From Annulohypoxylon bovei var. microspora (lineage: Eukaryota > Ascomycota > Sordariomycetes > Xylariales > Hypoxylaceae), in contig MU405364.1 of assembly GCA_022836615.1 (NCBI GenBank), positions 25,178 to 89,177 on the forward strand: a DNA stretch of 64,000 nucleotides, written 5' to 3'. The first letter of the stretch is position 1; each line of letters begins with the position of its first letter. The translations under genes were made by a program, and so were the position numbers. Shown piece after piece: positions 1 to 9,731 of the stretch. The notes under the pieces were generated by a model, which did not search any database, was not told the DNA's origin, and worked only from the letters and a program-made list of their open reading frames with translations.

Positions 1-758
1 AAAACTTCCAGGAGTTTTTCAAGCAGACCGGTCTCGGCGTCGTCATCGCTATCATCCGAGTTGACCATGCCCTCAACCTGATTGCCAGCCAATCTGCCGA
101 GACCAAGCACAGCCTGCGAGCGAACCATAGCTTCCTTGTCACGGATTCTCTTAAGGAGACCATAGCGCAACTTCTGGAACAAGTCATCGTCGATGGCGTC
201 CAATGAGTTGATGACATGAGAGATCAGCTGTGTTGATCTGTATCTCACAAACTTGTCCTTAGCAGTCAGCAAAGGCAAGATAGCTTCCATGACTTGAGTA
301 GTGAGGCGAGTGCTTGGAGTTTCGGGCATGGTGCTAGCATCGACATCCTCCTCTCCTAGCAGCTCGTTGTCCTTGTCATTGGCATGTCGTAGGAACAATC
401 CGACAAAGCGTATTGTCTTCTCTCCAACGCCTTCGCTCTTTTTCACAGGCATGGTTCTCAGGACGCATCGCGAAAATTCGTTGTTGAAGTCGGATTCGTG
501 GAAATCAGTAGGAACGGCCTTTTTGGGACGTGTCGGCTCATAACAGCAAGCCTCGTGAACCTTGCGGAGGTTGACAACTAGCTTCCTGTGAGTAGCGGTA
601 GTCTTTTGCGCGTCCCGAAATATTGCGCATATTTGTGTTCGCAGTTCGTTGTCGGGGGCCTCTTCAGGGATGTCGGCATTGGATGACGACACGCGGGTCG
701 CTTTATGAGATACGGCGGCAGAGCTACGCGCGGACTTTGCGGATACTCGAGCCGGCAT
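1..758 (-). CDS. YCG1: Condensin complex subunit 3 (Ycg1/Cnd3/CAP-G), N-terminal part
   Basis: HEAT-repeat subunit of condensin, the SMC complex that compacts mitotic chromosomes in the nucleus; the family binds DNA together with the kleisin Brn1. The start is the ATG complementary to 756-758, and the frame is open for about 252 codons to the window edge with no intron. After a Ser/Ala-rich N-terminus the protein reads into family-type HEAT sequence: QKTTATHRKLVVNLRKVHEA, then FSRCVLRTMPVKKSEGVGEK with FVGLFLRHAND, then FVRYRSTQLISHVINSL and a helix pair RIRDKEAMVRSQAVLGLGRL, followed by an acidic DSDDDAE loop. This order matches the start of Ycg1/CAP-G proteins. The gene is truncated only by the window, at the 3' end. 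It is divergent from NOP4, with 555 bp between the start codons. Confidence 0.9.
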   Translation of the reverse strand, partial: MPARVSAKSARSSAAVSHKATRVSSSNADIPEEAPDNELRTQICAIFRDAQKTTATHRKLVVNLRKVHEACCYEPTRPKKAVPTDFHESDFNNEFSRCVLRTMPVKKSEGVGEKTIRFVGLFLRHANDKDNELLGEEDVDASTMPETPSTRLTTQVMEAILPLLTAKDKFVRYRSTQLISHVINSLDAIDDDLFQKLRYGLLKRIRDKEAMVRSQAVLGLGRLAGNQVEGMVNSDDSDDDAETGLLEKLLEV

Positions 759-1313
759 GATGGCGGTATAGATCGATTACATATGCAGAGTCCTTGCGCT
801 TGTATTCGATATCTTGGGACTTGTTGTAAACAATATTCTTAGGACTTGTTGCAAACAATATGTGCGCAAAGGTGGGAGAGAGTGTATCGCGATAAGTTAA
901 GTATGTTATGGATAAGTTAGTGGGAGGTTTTATGGAACCTTGAAAGTTATGTACTGTATTTCACATCACCGACCCTAATAATGTTTGTATTTGCGCCGCG
1001 ACTTCTGTACCCAAAAAGGGTAGGTGAATCAATAAACCTAAGTGGCTGCTAGGGCTGCTAGGACAACAACAACAGCCCCGCGCACCCAGTCAAGCCACAC
1101 ATGTCCCGCTTCGTCTATACGATAACATCCATTAGTCCCCGGCTATCGATAATGGTCTTATCAGTAATTTTTTCCTTCCAAGTCCTTGAACCAATAATTT
1201 TTAATTCACCTACTTCACCTACTACTTACACACGCCTACATATACCTACCAGACCTTACCTACTCCCTGCTACGTATCTTGAATCGAACCAATTCCAAAT
1301 ACGTAGGGTCAAA
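759..1313. promoter_or_regulatory. Divergent YCG1/NOP4 promoter region
   Basis: Gene-free 555 bp between two divergent start codons, so it should hold both promoters. It contains an imperfect 20-bp direct repeat (817-836 and 842-861, unit GGACTTGTTGTAAACAATAT, one T/C difference). The NOP4 reading frame stays open upstream to an ATG at 1101, but the 71 extra codons are low complexity and unlike the family. No TATA box could be assigned with confidence. Confidence 0.45.
817..861. repeat. Two-copy 20-bp direct repeat
   Basis: GGACTTGTTGTAAACAATAT at 817-836 and the same with a single C for T at 842-861, spaced by 5 bp. It lies 60-105 bp upstream of the YCG1 start, inside the divergent promoter. 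It may be a duplicated binding site or a simple duplication. Confidence 0.7.
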
Positions 1314-3569
1314 ATGAGTAGCAATAGCGAATTAAAAAGGTCTCGGGTGCAAGGAGCGGACTCGAATGCGCCTTCGAAAGATACTGAGTCTGCCGTCGAG
1401 CGACCTACTAAGAAAGCTCGAGTTGAGGAGAGCAGGTCTCTCTTCATACGATCGCTTCCTCCTACGACTACGACTGAGACACTGACCGACTTCTTCTCGC
1501 AACACTTTCCAGTGAAACATGCTACCGTTGTTCTTGATCCCCAGACTAAGCTTTCTCGTGGCTATGGCTTCGTTACTTTCACCGATGCCGACGATGCTAA
1601 GGAGGCGAAAGAAAAGCTCGGTAAACAAAAGCTAGATGGTCGCCCACTTGTGTTGGAGATTGCAGAGCCTCGAAATCGCAAGTCGGCTTCCCAGTCCGCC
1701 GATGCTGTCGCAAGCGCAAGGAAGGCTGAGAGAGAGGCTATACTGGCCGAGGCTCGCAAAGCTCCCAAGTTGATTGTACGGAATTTACCTTGGAGCATCA
1801 AATCCTCAAATCAACTGGCTGCCTTATTCCAAGGTTTCGGGAAGGTGAAATATGCAGATCTCCCCAATGCCAAAGGGAAACTGTCCGGCTTTGGTTTCGT
1901 CACAATGCGTGGTCGAAAGAATGCGGAGCGGGCTATGGAAGCCGTCAACGGGAGAACTATCGATGACAGAACTCTCGCCGTTGATTGGGCTGTAGATAAA
2001 CAGACATGGGAGGACCAAAAGCAACAGCAAACGAAGGATGATAAAGCAAATAAGCTCACTAAGACTACGAATCCAGATGCCGCGTTAAAAGACGACGCTA
2101 AATTGAGCGAAGAGGGTGAAAGTCAGGATGAGAAGGAAGATAAAGATGAAGACGAGGAGGAGGACGAAGATTTAAAAAACTTTATGAAGAATCATATGGA
2201 AAATCTTGAGGAGGAAGACAGCGATGCCGATCCAGATGAGGCTGAATTGGAGGAAGGGGATGAAGATGAAAATAAGGCTGCATTAGGAAGCGAGTCGGCC
2301 TTGAAGAAGCCTCATACGACGGATAACAAATCGACCCTTTTTATTCGGAACCTACCCTTCACGACGACAGACGAGGAGCTTAAGTCTCACTTCGAACAGT
2401 TTGGTCGAATACGCTATGCCCGCATAGTAGTTGATCGAGCGACTGACCGGCCGGCGGGCACGGGTTTCGTCTGTTTTGTCAGCGAAAACGATTTCAAGGA
2501 GTGTCTCAAGGGTGCACCGCGCGCCCAACAATCCGTGATACCGAATAAAAAGTCCGTCTTGCAGAACGAGTTAGCCGACGAGCAAGGCAAGTATACTATC
2601 GATGGTCGCATCCTTCAGGTGTCTCAGGCTGTAAGTAAAGACGAGGCAAGCCGCCTTGCGGAGACAGGAGTTGCAGTTCGGCAAGGCAAGGAGAGAGACA
2701 AACGTCGACTTTACCTGCTGTCCGAAGGGACCGTCATGAAGGACTCGCCTCTGTACGCTATGCTTGCTCCTACCGAAGTCAAGATGCGCGAACAGAGTAA
2801 TACCCAACGAAAGAAGCTCATCCAAAGTAACCCAAGTTTACATATAAGCCTTACGCGCTTGGCAATCCGCAACATTCCTCGCGATATAGATTCGAAGAAA
2901 CTCAAGGCTTTGGCTCGTGAAGCTGTTGTTGGTTTCGCTAAAGATGTAAAGGAAGGCCGTAGGCAACCGCTTTCTAAGGAGGAAACCGCCCGAGGCGGCG
3001 AAGAGGACAAGGAGGCCGAGCGCCGGCGTAAGGAGAAGGGGAAGGGTATAGTTACGCAAGCGAAAATCGTGTTCGAGAACAAGGAAGGATCAAAGGTTCC
3101 CGAGGTGGATGGTGCTAGCAAAAGTCGAGGCTATGGTTTCATCGAGTATTCCTCGCATAGATGGGCACTTATGGGCTTGCGATGGATGAACGGGCACGCA
3201 CTGAATAACGAGAGCGGGAAAACGCTGCGATTAATTGCCGAGTTTGCTATCGAGAACGCTCAGGTTGTGGCGAGACGGAAGGACTTACAGGCCAAACAAC
3301 AGATGCGAGACAGCCAGCGCTCCAACGATAAAGGTGCAACGCATTCAGGCACATCCGCTGCAGGTGGAAAGGGGTTTAGCACAAGGCTCAGGGGCAAAGA
3401 CTTTTCAGTGTCGAAGGGCAAACAGCAGAGATCGAAGGATGGCAGAGCGGCGAGCAACAATACCGACGCGGCAGCTGGCAAGGGTGATTCCGCTCGGGAT
3501 ACTTTGCAGCAAACGATCATTGGAAGGAAAAGGATGATGAAAAAAAAGAAGGCACAGAATCGTGGGTGA
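1314..3569 (+). CDS. NOP4: Nucleolar four-RRM ribosome-biogenesis protein Nop4 (RBM28 family)
   Basis: Nucleolar RNA-binding protein needed for pre-rRNA processing and 60S subunit assembly. The preferred start at 1314 (context gtcaaaATGagt) gives 751 residues; an in-frame ATG at 1101 would add 71 unconserved residues. Four RRMs are visible. RRM1 is at about 42-118 (RNP2 SLFIRSLP, RNP1 RGYGFVTF). RRM2 is at about 152-226 (KLIVRNLPW, SGFGFVTM). An acidic linker at about 262-322 precedes RRM3 at about 340-440 (TLFIRNLPF, GTGFVCF). RRM4 is longer, at about 513-650 (LAIRNIPRDI, RGYGFIEY), with a charged insertion typical of this family. The Lys/Arg-rich tail ends in a basic KKKK cluster, suiting a nucleolar protein. 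Uninterrupted by introns. Yeast Nop4 is shorter (about 685), and linker length accounts for the difference. Confidence 0.92.
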   Translation: MSSNSELKRSRVQGADSNAPSKDTESAVERPTKKARVEESRSLFIRSLPPTTTTETLTDFFSQHFPVKHATVVLDPQTKLSRGYGFVTFTDADDAKEAKEKLGKQKLDGRPLVLEIAEPRNRKSASQSADAVASARKAEREAILAEARKAPKLIVRNLPWSIKSSNQLAALFQGFGKVKYADLPNAKGKLSGFGFVTMRGRKNAERAMEAVNGRTIDDRTLAVDWAVDKQTWEDQKQQQTKDDKANKLTKTTNPDAALKDDAKLSEEGESQDEKEDKDEDEEEDEDLKNFMKNHMENLEEEDSDADPDEAELEEGDEDENKAALGSESALKKPHTTDNKSTLFIRNLPFTTTDEELKSHFEQFGRIRYARIVVDRATDRPAGTGFVCFVSENDFKECLKGAPRAQQSVIPNKKSVLQNELADEQGKYTIDGRILQVSQAVSKDEASRLAETGVAVRQGKERDKRRLYLLSEGTVMKDSPLYAMLAPTEVKMREQSNTQRKKLIQSNPSLHISLTRLAIRNIPRDIDSKKLKALAREAVVGFAKDVKEGRRQPLSKEETARGGEEDKEAERRRKEKGKGIVTQAKIVFENKEGSKVPEVDGASKSRGYGFIEYSSHRWALMGLRWMNGHALNNESGKTLRLIAEFAIENAQVVARRKDLQAKQQMRDSQRSNDKGATHSGTSAAGGKGFSTRLRGKDFSVSKGKQQRSKDGRAASNNTDAAAGKGDSARDTLQQTIIGRKRMMKKKKAQNRG

Positions 3570-3856
3570 AGCTTCATCGTTCAATTTATAGCAGGTATTA
3601 CTATAAAGCTTTCGACTCGAGCCGAGGGAGATTTCCCAAAGAGCTCCAAGCAGGGACCTTAATAGTAATTTATTACTGTTGAGTTGAGGGTACACCTAAT
3701 AGGCGTGTTGTAGTACCTGAAGGAGTCGGTTGGTCTTTTGCGCCAATGCATTACTCACAATAAAGGGGACTGTAAATAGCATCCGAACATACTGCCTGCA
3801 GTTGTCTATAGTTACCTACGTGTGATAGACGTACATATATAAATTACTTCGGTACG

Positions 3857-5023
3857 TTATCTCGTCCAGAACCAGCCACTGACCTTTCCACTCCCCCGAA
3901 TAGTTGCTTCGCCGCTCAAGGAAGACAACGTCGTAGTTTCAGCATCAGAATCTGGTCTCTCCTTATCATTGGATAGTGAAGCTGTCTTTGGGAATGAGCG
4001 TGACCATGTCCAGCTGCTTTCTTCGCCTTGTCCTATCAAATTGCCATCCGCATCAAACTTTCGTGTGGTTGTCGTTGTTTCGGTCCCACCGCCGCGAGAG
4101 CGTTGTTGGACTGTTTTTAGGATCTTGCCACCATCAGGAGTTTGGATTGTCTGAGAAGCTGGCGCGTCCTCGGAATCCTCGGGACTAGGATTCTGAGTTG
4201 ATCCAGACTTAGTACTAGTCTGTACTCGGTTATCTGTAGCAAATTTGGATGGTGTGGTTGTATATAAGGCTTCTTCTGTATCTGCCTCCTGATGCTGGGT
4301 TGTTTCGGCCTCACGTTTAGACGATTCCTCGCCGTGTCCAGTCCGGTCGTGGTCAGACCTCGGGAAATGGTATTCCCAATGTGGGAAAGCAAAAGTCGAC
4401 CATGTGAATGTTTGCGGTTGGTTGAAGGTCCTTTCCGTGGTCTGAAATATCCAGGGTGACACTAGACCGTAGGATGATAATTCACGTTTTGCCAATGAAG
4501 ACAGTGGAAAGTAGGTATCCCAAAGACCTCGCCGTCCAACGTCACTCACCCAGTTTTCGACGGGCATGCCCCAGGGTGAGTATTTTACATGCTCGAAGTG
4601 TTTCGCGAACACAAGTTTCCGCAGATCAGAGAGCGGTCGTCCGTCACCCGCGGCTAAGAGATCTTCAAATGCATTTCGGAAGGTAAAGCAGTCTGGGTAA
4701 TCTCGGGGTGCGTCGTTTGGGCGAGGTTGCGCCAAAGATTGAAGGTTTGCAGGGGAATACGGTGATGAAACAGCCCAAGACAGAACATCGTCTGCACTAG
4801 TACTCCCTCTATCGTGATTTGGCATGGCTGAATCTGACGGGGAGTTTTCTGGCTTGCTTGGGTATGAGTGACAATCTTGATTGTTGATTGACATGTTGTT
4901 TTTAGTATCTGTCACCATAGCTGTTGATGATCCAAAGACAGTATGAAACCCCCGTTGGATATTGCTATCGATATGTTTCTTGAAGCGGATAAAAGGGTTA
5001 TCGGACGAGTCATCAATGGCCAT
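3857..5023 (-). CDS. Fungal protein of unknown function with C-terminal W-x-W-[ST]-R repeats
   Basis: Single-exon gene of 388 residues, start at 5023. I do not recognise a family. Visible: an N-terminal segment DDSSDNPFIRFKKHIDSNIQ; a low-complexity stretch at about 50-105; a central aromatic block with FTFRNAFEDLLAAG, YSPWGMPVENWVSDVGRRGL and SPWIFQTTE; a long Ser/Thr/Glu/Gln-rich region; then a segment GGKILKTVQQRSRGG followed by Thr repeats and RKFDADGNLIGQGE. The C-terminus carries two similar aromatic motifs, SSWTWSRS and SGWFWTR, the second at the very end. No signal peptide or membrane helix is evident. Convergent with NOP4 (287 bp between stops) and divergent from LAS21. The FDADGNL segment resembles tails of MLF/HAX1-like proteins, but that is only an impression. 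Confidence 0.72.
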   Translation of the reverse strand: MAIDDSSDNPFIRFKKHIDSNIQRGFHTVFGSSTAMVTDTKNNMSINNQDCHSYPSKPENSPSDSAMPNHDRGSTSADDVLSWAVSSPYSPANLQSLAQPRPNDAPRDYPDCFTFRNAFEDLLAAGDGRPLSDLRKLVFAKHFEHVKYSPWGMPVENWVSDVGRRGLWDTYFPLSSLAKRELSSYGLVSPWIFQTTERTFNQPQTFTWSTFAFPHWEYHFPRSDHDRTGHGEESSKREAETTQHQEADTEEALYTTTPSKFATDNRVQTSTKSGSTQNPSPEDSEDAPASQTIQTPDGGKILKTVQQRSRGGGTETTTTTRKFDADGNLIGQGEESSWTWSRSFPKTASLSNDKERPDSDAETTTLSSLSGEATIRGSGKVSGWFWTR

Positions 5024-5659
5024 GATGCCACTTGGCTCGAGTCGTTCGCAAATTCAATAAAATTGTTATATGTACCTACACCTACGTTAAAACAGAAGTT
5101 CTCGTTTGAGCGTCCTCGAGTTTTATGAAAAGAGAGATATCTGCGACGATGATAATGGTAATGGCGATACAAATATAGAAGAGGCTTCGTCTTCGAAAGC
5201 TTTAGAACCTTGTTGGAAGTGGGAAGTGGTATGAAATCGACGGGAATGCGGGTTCAATTAGCGTTGGCTTGATGCTTCCCATTACGACATCGAACGTCTG
5301 ATCGCTTAGTTCTAGTGGGGTCAGAAGCTGCTAACCTTAAAAGGTACCTATCTATGTTCCCTCATCCCTGCATACATACAACATTGAACCACACACCACA
5401 GCCTTGGGAAGTACCTAATACTTGCATACATGCCGTTAATTTCAAATCTTAACTGCCAACTTCGACTTTCGACTTTAGACTTTAGACTTTCAAAATCGCC
5501 AATACAAGCCAAGTTTCTACCTTCTACTTCGACGCGACTCTCGTTTTATCATAAATCATGGAGCATGGTAAAAGTGACTTCTAGCTTACACTTCTGTTTT
5601 TCTGTTTATACTTGTAAATTGTCGTCGAGTAAATCAACTTCTATGTACTGCAATTGGAC
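5024..5659. promoter_or_regulatory. Divergent promoter region upstream of LAS21
   Basis: 636 bp between divergent starts. It contains a perfect-period 7-bp tandem repeat at 5464-5491 (units GACTTTC, GACTTTA, GACTTTA, GACTTTC). An ATG at 5430 opens a 118-codon frame that overlaps the LAS21 start out of frame to 5786; if transcription starts upstream of 5430 this would be an inhibitory upstream frame, otherwise it is chance. Confidence 0.4.
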
Positions 5660-8604
5660 ATGCACCGTCACAATGTCTTCCCGCTCTCGACTATACTGCT
5701 TGTCGCAGCTAACCTCCTCATACCCGTCGCAATTGTCGTCTTTGCGATCGGTTTCTTTCCCTACAAACCATTCTTACCTGGCCTAGCTGAATATAAGCCC
5801 CTCGAATATGGCCCACCACCTGAAGCGCCGTTCGATCGTCTCATATTCATGGTCGTTGATGCTCTGCGCAGGTTCGTCGCCTAAGCGCAAACAACCACCC
5901 GATGAAATGCGCCCATCCGACTGACTAGACTAGCGACTTTGTTTTTACAAATGGCTCCGGGTTCGAATTTACGCAAGGGTTAGACGCATTGGGAACTAGA
6001 AATTGGGCTTTTGGCTTTTGTCGCTGATACGGATATTTTAGGTTGATTTCTGACGGGGTTGCTATCCCTTTTACTGCCCATGCCACCTCGCCAACTATCA
6101 CGATGCCTCGAATAAAGGCTATTACTACTGGCTCTACTCCCTCTTTTCTCGATGCCATCCTGAGTTTTGACGAAGCCGACACGTCTTCCACCCTCTCCGT
6201 TCAAGATACTTGGCTTGCCCAAATGAAGTCAAAGAAAGCTGGAAAGCTGGTCATGTACGGCGATGACACCTGGCTGAAACTATTTCCCGGAGTGTTCGAT
6301 CGAGCTGATGGTACTTCGAGCTTCTTCGTTTCGGACTTCACAGAAGTTGACAACAACGTGACGAGGCACATTCCCGACGAGCTACGCAACGACGACTGGA
6401 ATACAATGGTCCTTCATTACCTCGGCCTCGACCACATCGGCCATAAGACTGGTCCTCGAGGTCCAAACATGATTCCGAAGCAGCATGAGATGGATGGGGT
6501 TGTTCGCATGATTTACGAGGCCATGCAAACGCAGCCGCACCTCCAGTCGACTTTACTAGTATTCCTTGGCGATCATGGTATGAATGACGCCGGGAACCAT
6601 GGCGCCTCCTCCCCTGGAGAGACTTCCCCAGCTCTGGTGTTTGTATCACCGAAGTTAAAGTCCATTTCCAAGCCCGTCAAAGTCCCGGCAGACCTAGTCG
6701 AAGATTTCCAGTATTATAGTGTTGTCGAGCAATCTGATCTCGCCCCGACTCTAGCCGCTTTACTCGGGTTTCCCGTACCAAAGAATAGTTTGGGTTCTTT
6801 TATGCTGGAATTTTTACCATTTTGGTCAGAGAGTAAGCGAATCCGTTCATAATTGGTATGCGTCCTTCTAACACTAACAATTGTAAGGACACGACAAGCA
6901 CCAGATTCTTCTACGTAATGCAAGACAAATTTTTGATATTGTTGCCGCAACATTTGTTGGTTCATCATCCATGGACAGACAAAACAATCCAGATTGTGCT
7001 CATCCTGGTTCAGTGGGTGAAGAATTGGTCTGTGAATGGAAAAATATCAGCAAATCTGTTGAAAATACATCACTGGGAGATGTAGACGATGAATGGAGTA
7101 TAGATGCATCGAAGGTATGAGATTAAGTCCCTATGTCTTAATTGAGGGTCCCCCCCTCCCATTTTATTCTAACGTGATAATAGTGGATATCCAAGGCGCA
7201 GACATTAATGAGCAGTATGGCTAGCAATTACGATATGTTTATGTTGGGTTATGGTGGATTGACTACAGCACTGGCCTCTATTGCGGCTATGTACGTCATA
7301 AAAACCTCGACTTCCATGACGGCTTCTAGTCTGGCACCATTCGTTCTAATCACCGCGCTCTATGGGATAATGATGTTTGCTAGCAGCTATGTTGAGGAAG
7401 AACATCATTTTTGGTATTGGACTACATCCGCGTGGCTACTTTATCTAGCCATTAGATTGTAAGAATCACCAATCCTTGTCCCACTGTGTAGAGCTAACGT
7501 AGGAGCAGCAAACCGAGGACAACGCGCAAGTCCCTCGCTATGGGTTTAGTTGCTCTTGGCTCTATGAGACTCGTTCGCGGATGGAACCAGACTGGGCAAA
7601 AATTTGCCGGGGAGCCTGACATTGTGACTAGCTTTGTTGCGGCGAACCCACCGTTGCTTTGGTGTCTTGTCGCTGCAACGTATGCGATGGTTTCCTTCGA
7701 TTTATTCAATGGCCTCGGGGATATACCGACTGTCATATCAGGCTCCGTAGTTGCAGGGCTCGTGACGTCTGCAATTTCCTTCAAGCTCGCTTTTACCAAT
7801 GAAGATGCGCCTGAATTGGTTGTTGGGCTTGCGAAGACGCTTGTAGACATATTCGATGGACCATCGCTCGTCAACCGGGCGCGAGCAGTCTTCCTTGGCC
7901 TTGGGCTTACTTTGATATACCCTTTGTACACCCTTTTGGCGTCTGAAAATAAATCTTCTAAGGAGAAAGGTGAGTTTTCTTAAATCACACAACCAAGATG
8001 AAACTGTACTGATCTCTTCATACATGTAGCTATGTACACTTTACATCATTTGTATACATTATTGGCCTTGACACAATCCCGAGTGACCAATGTACCACTC
8101 TTCCTGCTCTTTCAAGCTATCTATTTATGCTTAAGCTGTCTTCGTTTGGGCGCAGTCGAAATCACAATATCCTCGTTACTTCTACAGTCTTCTTCCTTCT
8201 TTGCAATGGGAGGCTCTAATGCAATATCTGGCGTGGATCTGTCGAACGCGTACAATGGTGTTAGCGACTTCAACATCGTTGCCGTGGGGATCTTGACATT
8301 TCTGAGCAACTGGGCAGCTCCGGTGTGGTGGACGTCGGCTTTGAATTTGCTACTGCTTCAGAGGAAACGGTCGACAGAATATGCTCACAATTGCGTATAC
8401 CGGCAGCACACGGCAATATTGACCATCTTTGTTACGGTGACTCTTGGGTTCGTGATGATAGCTTGCACGACCTTGAGAACACACCTGTTTATCTGGACGG
8501 TATTCTCGCCAAAGTATTTATACAGCATGGCTTGGTGTTTAGGACAGCATCTGGTTATCAACGTGATGTTTGGTGGTCTACTGTATTGGCTTGGTCACAG
8601 ATGA
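5660..8604 (+). CDS. LAS21: GPI ethanolamine phosphate transferase 2 (Las21/Gpi7, PIG-G family)
   Basis: ER membrane enzyme that adds ethanolamine phosphate to the second mannose of the GPI anchor. Inferred exons: 5660-5871, 5934-5978, 6042-6832, 6888-7114, 7184-7458, 7509-7969, 8030-8604; all junctions keep frame and use GT..AG with CTAAC/CTGAT-like branch sites. Product 861 residues (yeast 830). An N-terminal signal-anchor helix spans about 10-33. The lumenal alkaline-phosphatase-like domain has VVDALRSDF (metal-binding Asp about 67), SPTITMPR around 102-109 (nucleophile Thr region), YGDDTW (about 158-162), LDHIGH (about 215-220) and LGDHGM (Asp263, His264). LLRNARQIFDIV follows in exon 4, then a polytopic C-terminal half (exons 5-7) with many hydrophobic segments. 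An ATG at 5673 is out of frame; 5660 is the first ATG in frame with the catalytic domain. Tandem with SMP3. Confidence 0.93.
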
Positions 8605-9731
8605 AATGGCACAAGCTCCATGGGAAGATAGATAGGTAGATGGTTCGACCTACATATATACATATCAGTTAGGCAAATGACTATCGGGGATTAGAAAAGG
8701 GGGATTTTAGATCCGGATTAAGGGGGATTAATCGCATGTCTTCCATGATACCTATATACCTACTTAGTACCTAGATGATTACACTACCTAAATATCTAGA
8801 TACCATATGTTATTAGGTATAAACAGGTGATTTACATAATGCATGAAAATGTTTATGGGATGATATAAATGATATATTGGAACCTTGGAAGTACATACCT
8901 ACAAATTTAAATATGTACATAGTTACATTCCTGTCAGCCTTATTGTGGGTAAATACCAAAAAGTACACATGCATGCTTAGACACTTTTAATTGATGTTTT
9001 AAGAAATTGACCCAGTAAATAAGATTTGATGGTTACCATTTCTGTTTTTAAACGGTACTTAGTTTCTGGGTATCCTAGGTATCCCCCGTACCAAAATCCG
9101 TAAAATAACGTTATCAAGGTTAACGATCGGACGAGGATACATGCAGGTTGCCCTAACAGATGTACCTACCAAACAGCTGGTAAAAATTGTACTTCGTGAC
9201 CCGTGTCATCTTACCTTCCATCCCACCCCCTACCCGGATAGCTTGTAATTTGTTGTCATTGCCATATTCGGTCTTTCTTTTATTTCATTATACATAATCT
9301 TTTTCTCTGTCTATTTCTTCGCTTTCTATACCAGTTTAATCCTTCATTTACCCTTTATTCGTTGTATATTGTCCGAGCTACTAACTGTGCACCTCGATCT
9401 AATCTTATCTTTCATGATACTATTAAATTTTCGTTAACTATAGAAGAGTTTGCTCGAGCACATCACATCGTACATCATCTGGCGCGTCTCCGACGGCAAC
9501 AAGATACCTATCGCGTCAGTGGATACTCGCCAACTTAGATCACACGAATTCGATTTATACCGCGATTACACCAGCGGCAGCGACTGCGACTGCGACTGCG
9601 AATGCGATCGTGGCTGTGACAGTGCGACGCGATTGCAACTACGACCGCAACCTGCGACGGTCAACTACGCATCTTTTGCATCGGACCATAGCAAACACGG
9701 CCTCTTCGATGTATTCATAGGGTTGGGAATA
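8605..9731. other. LAS21-SMP3 intergenic region and SMP3 leader
   Basis: No gene seen. The proximal half is AT-rich and contains several TACCTA/TAGGTA motifs (about 8748-8820). The SMP3-proximal part has a degenerate GACTGC-type hexamer repeat (about 9575-9660) and three short ATG frames: 9414-9437, 9602-9619 and 9709-9720, the last ending 11 nt before the SMP3 start. The SMP3 frame is open upstream to 9450 but has no ATG there before 9732. Confidence 0.5.

Noticed and set aside
1101..1313. N-terminal extension of NOP4 from ATG 1101
   Set aside because: Low-complexity Thr/Pro/Ser-rich sequence unlike the family; 1314 has a better start context and gives the expected N-terminus.
5430..5786. 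118-codon plus-strand frame
   Set aside because: Ser/Leu-rich, overlaps LAS21 exon 1 out of frame and has no domain; at most an upstream frame.
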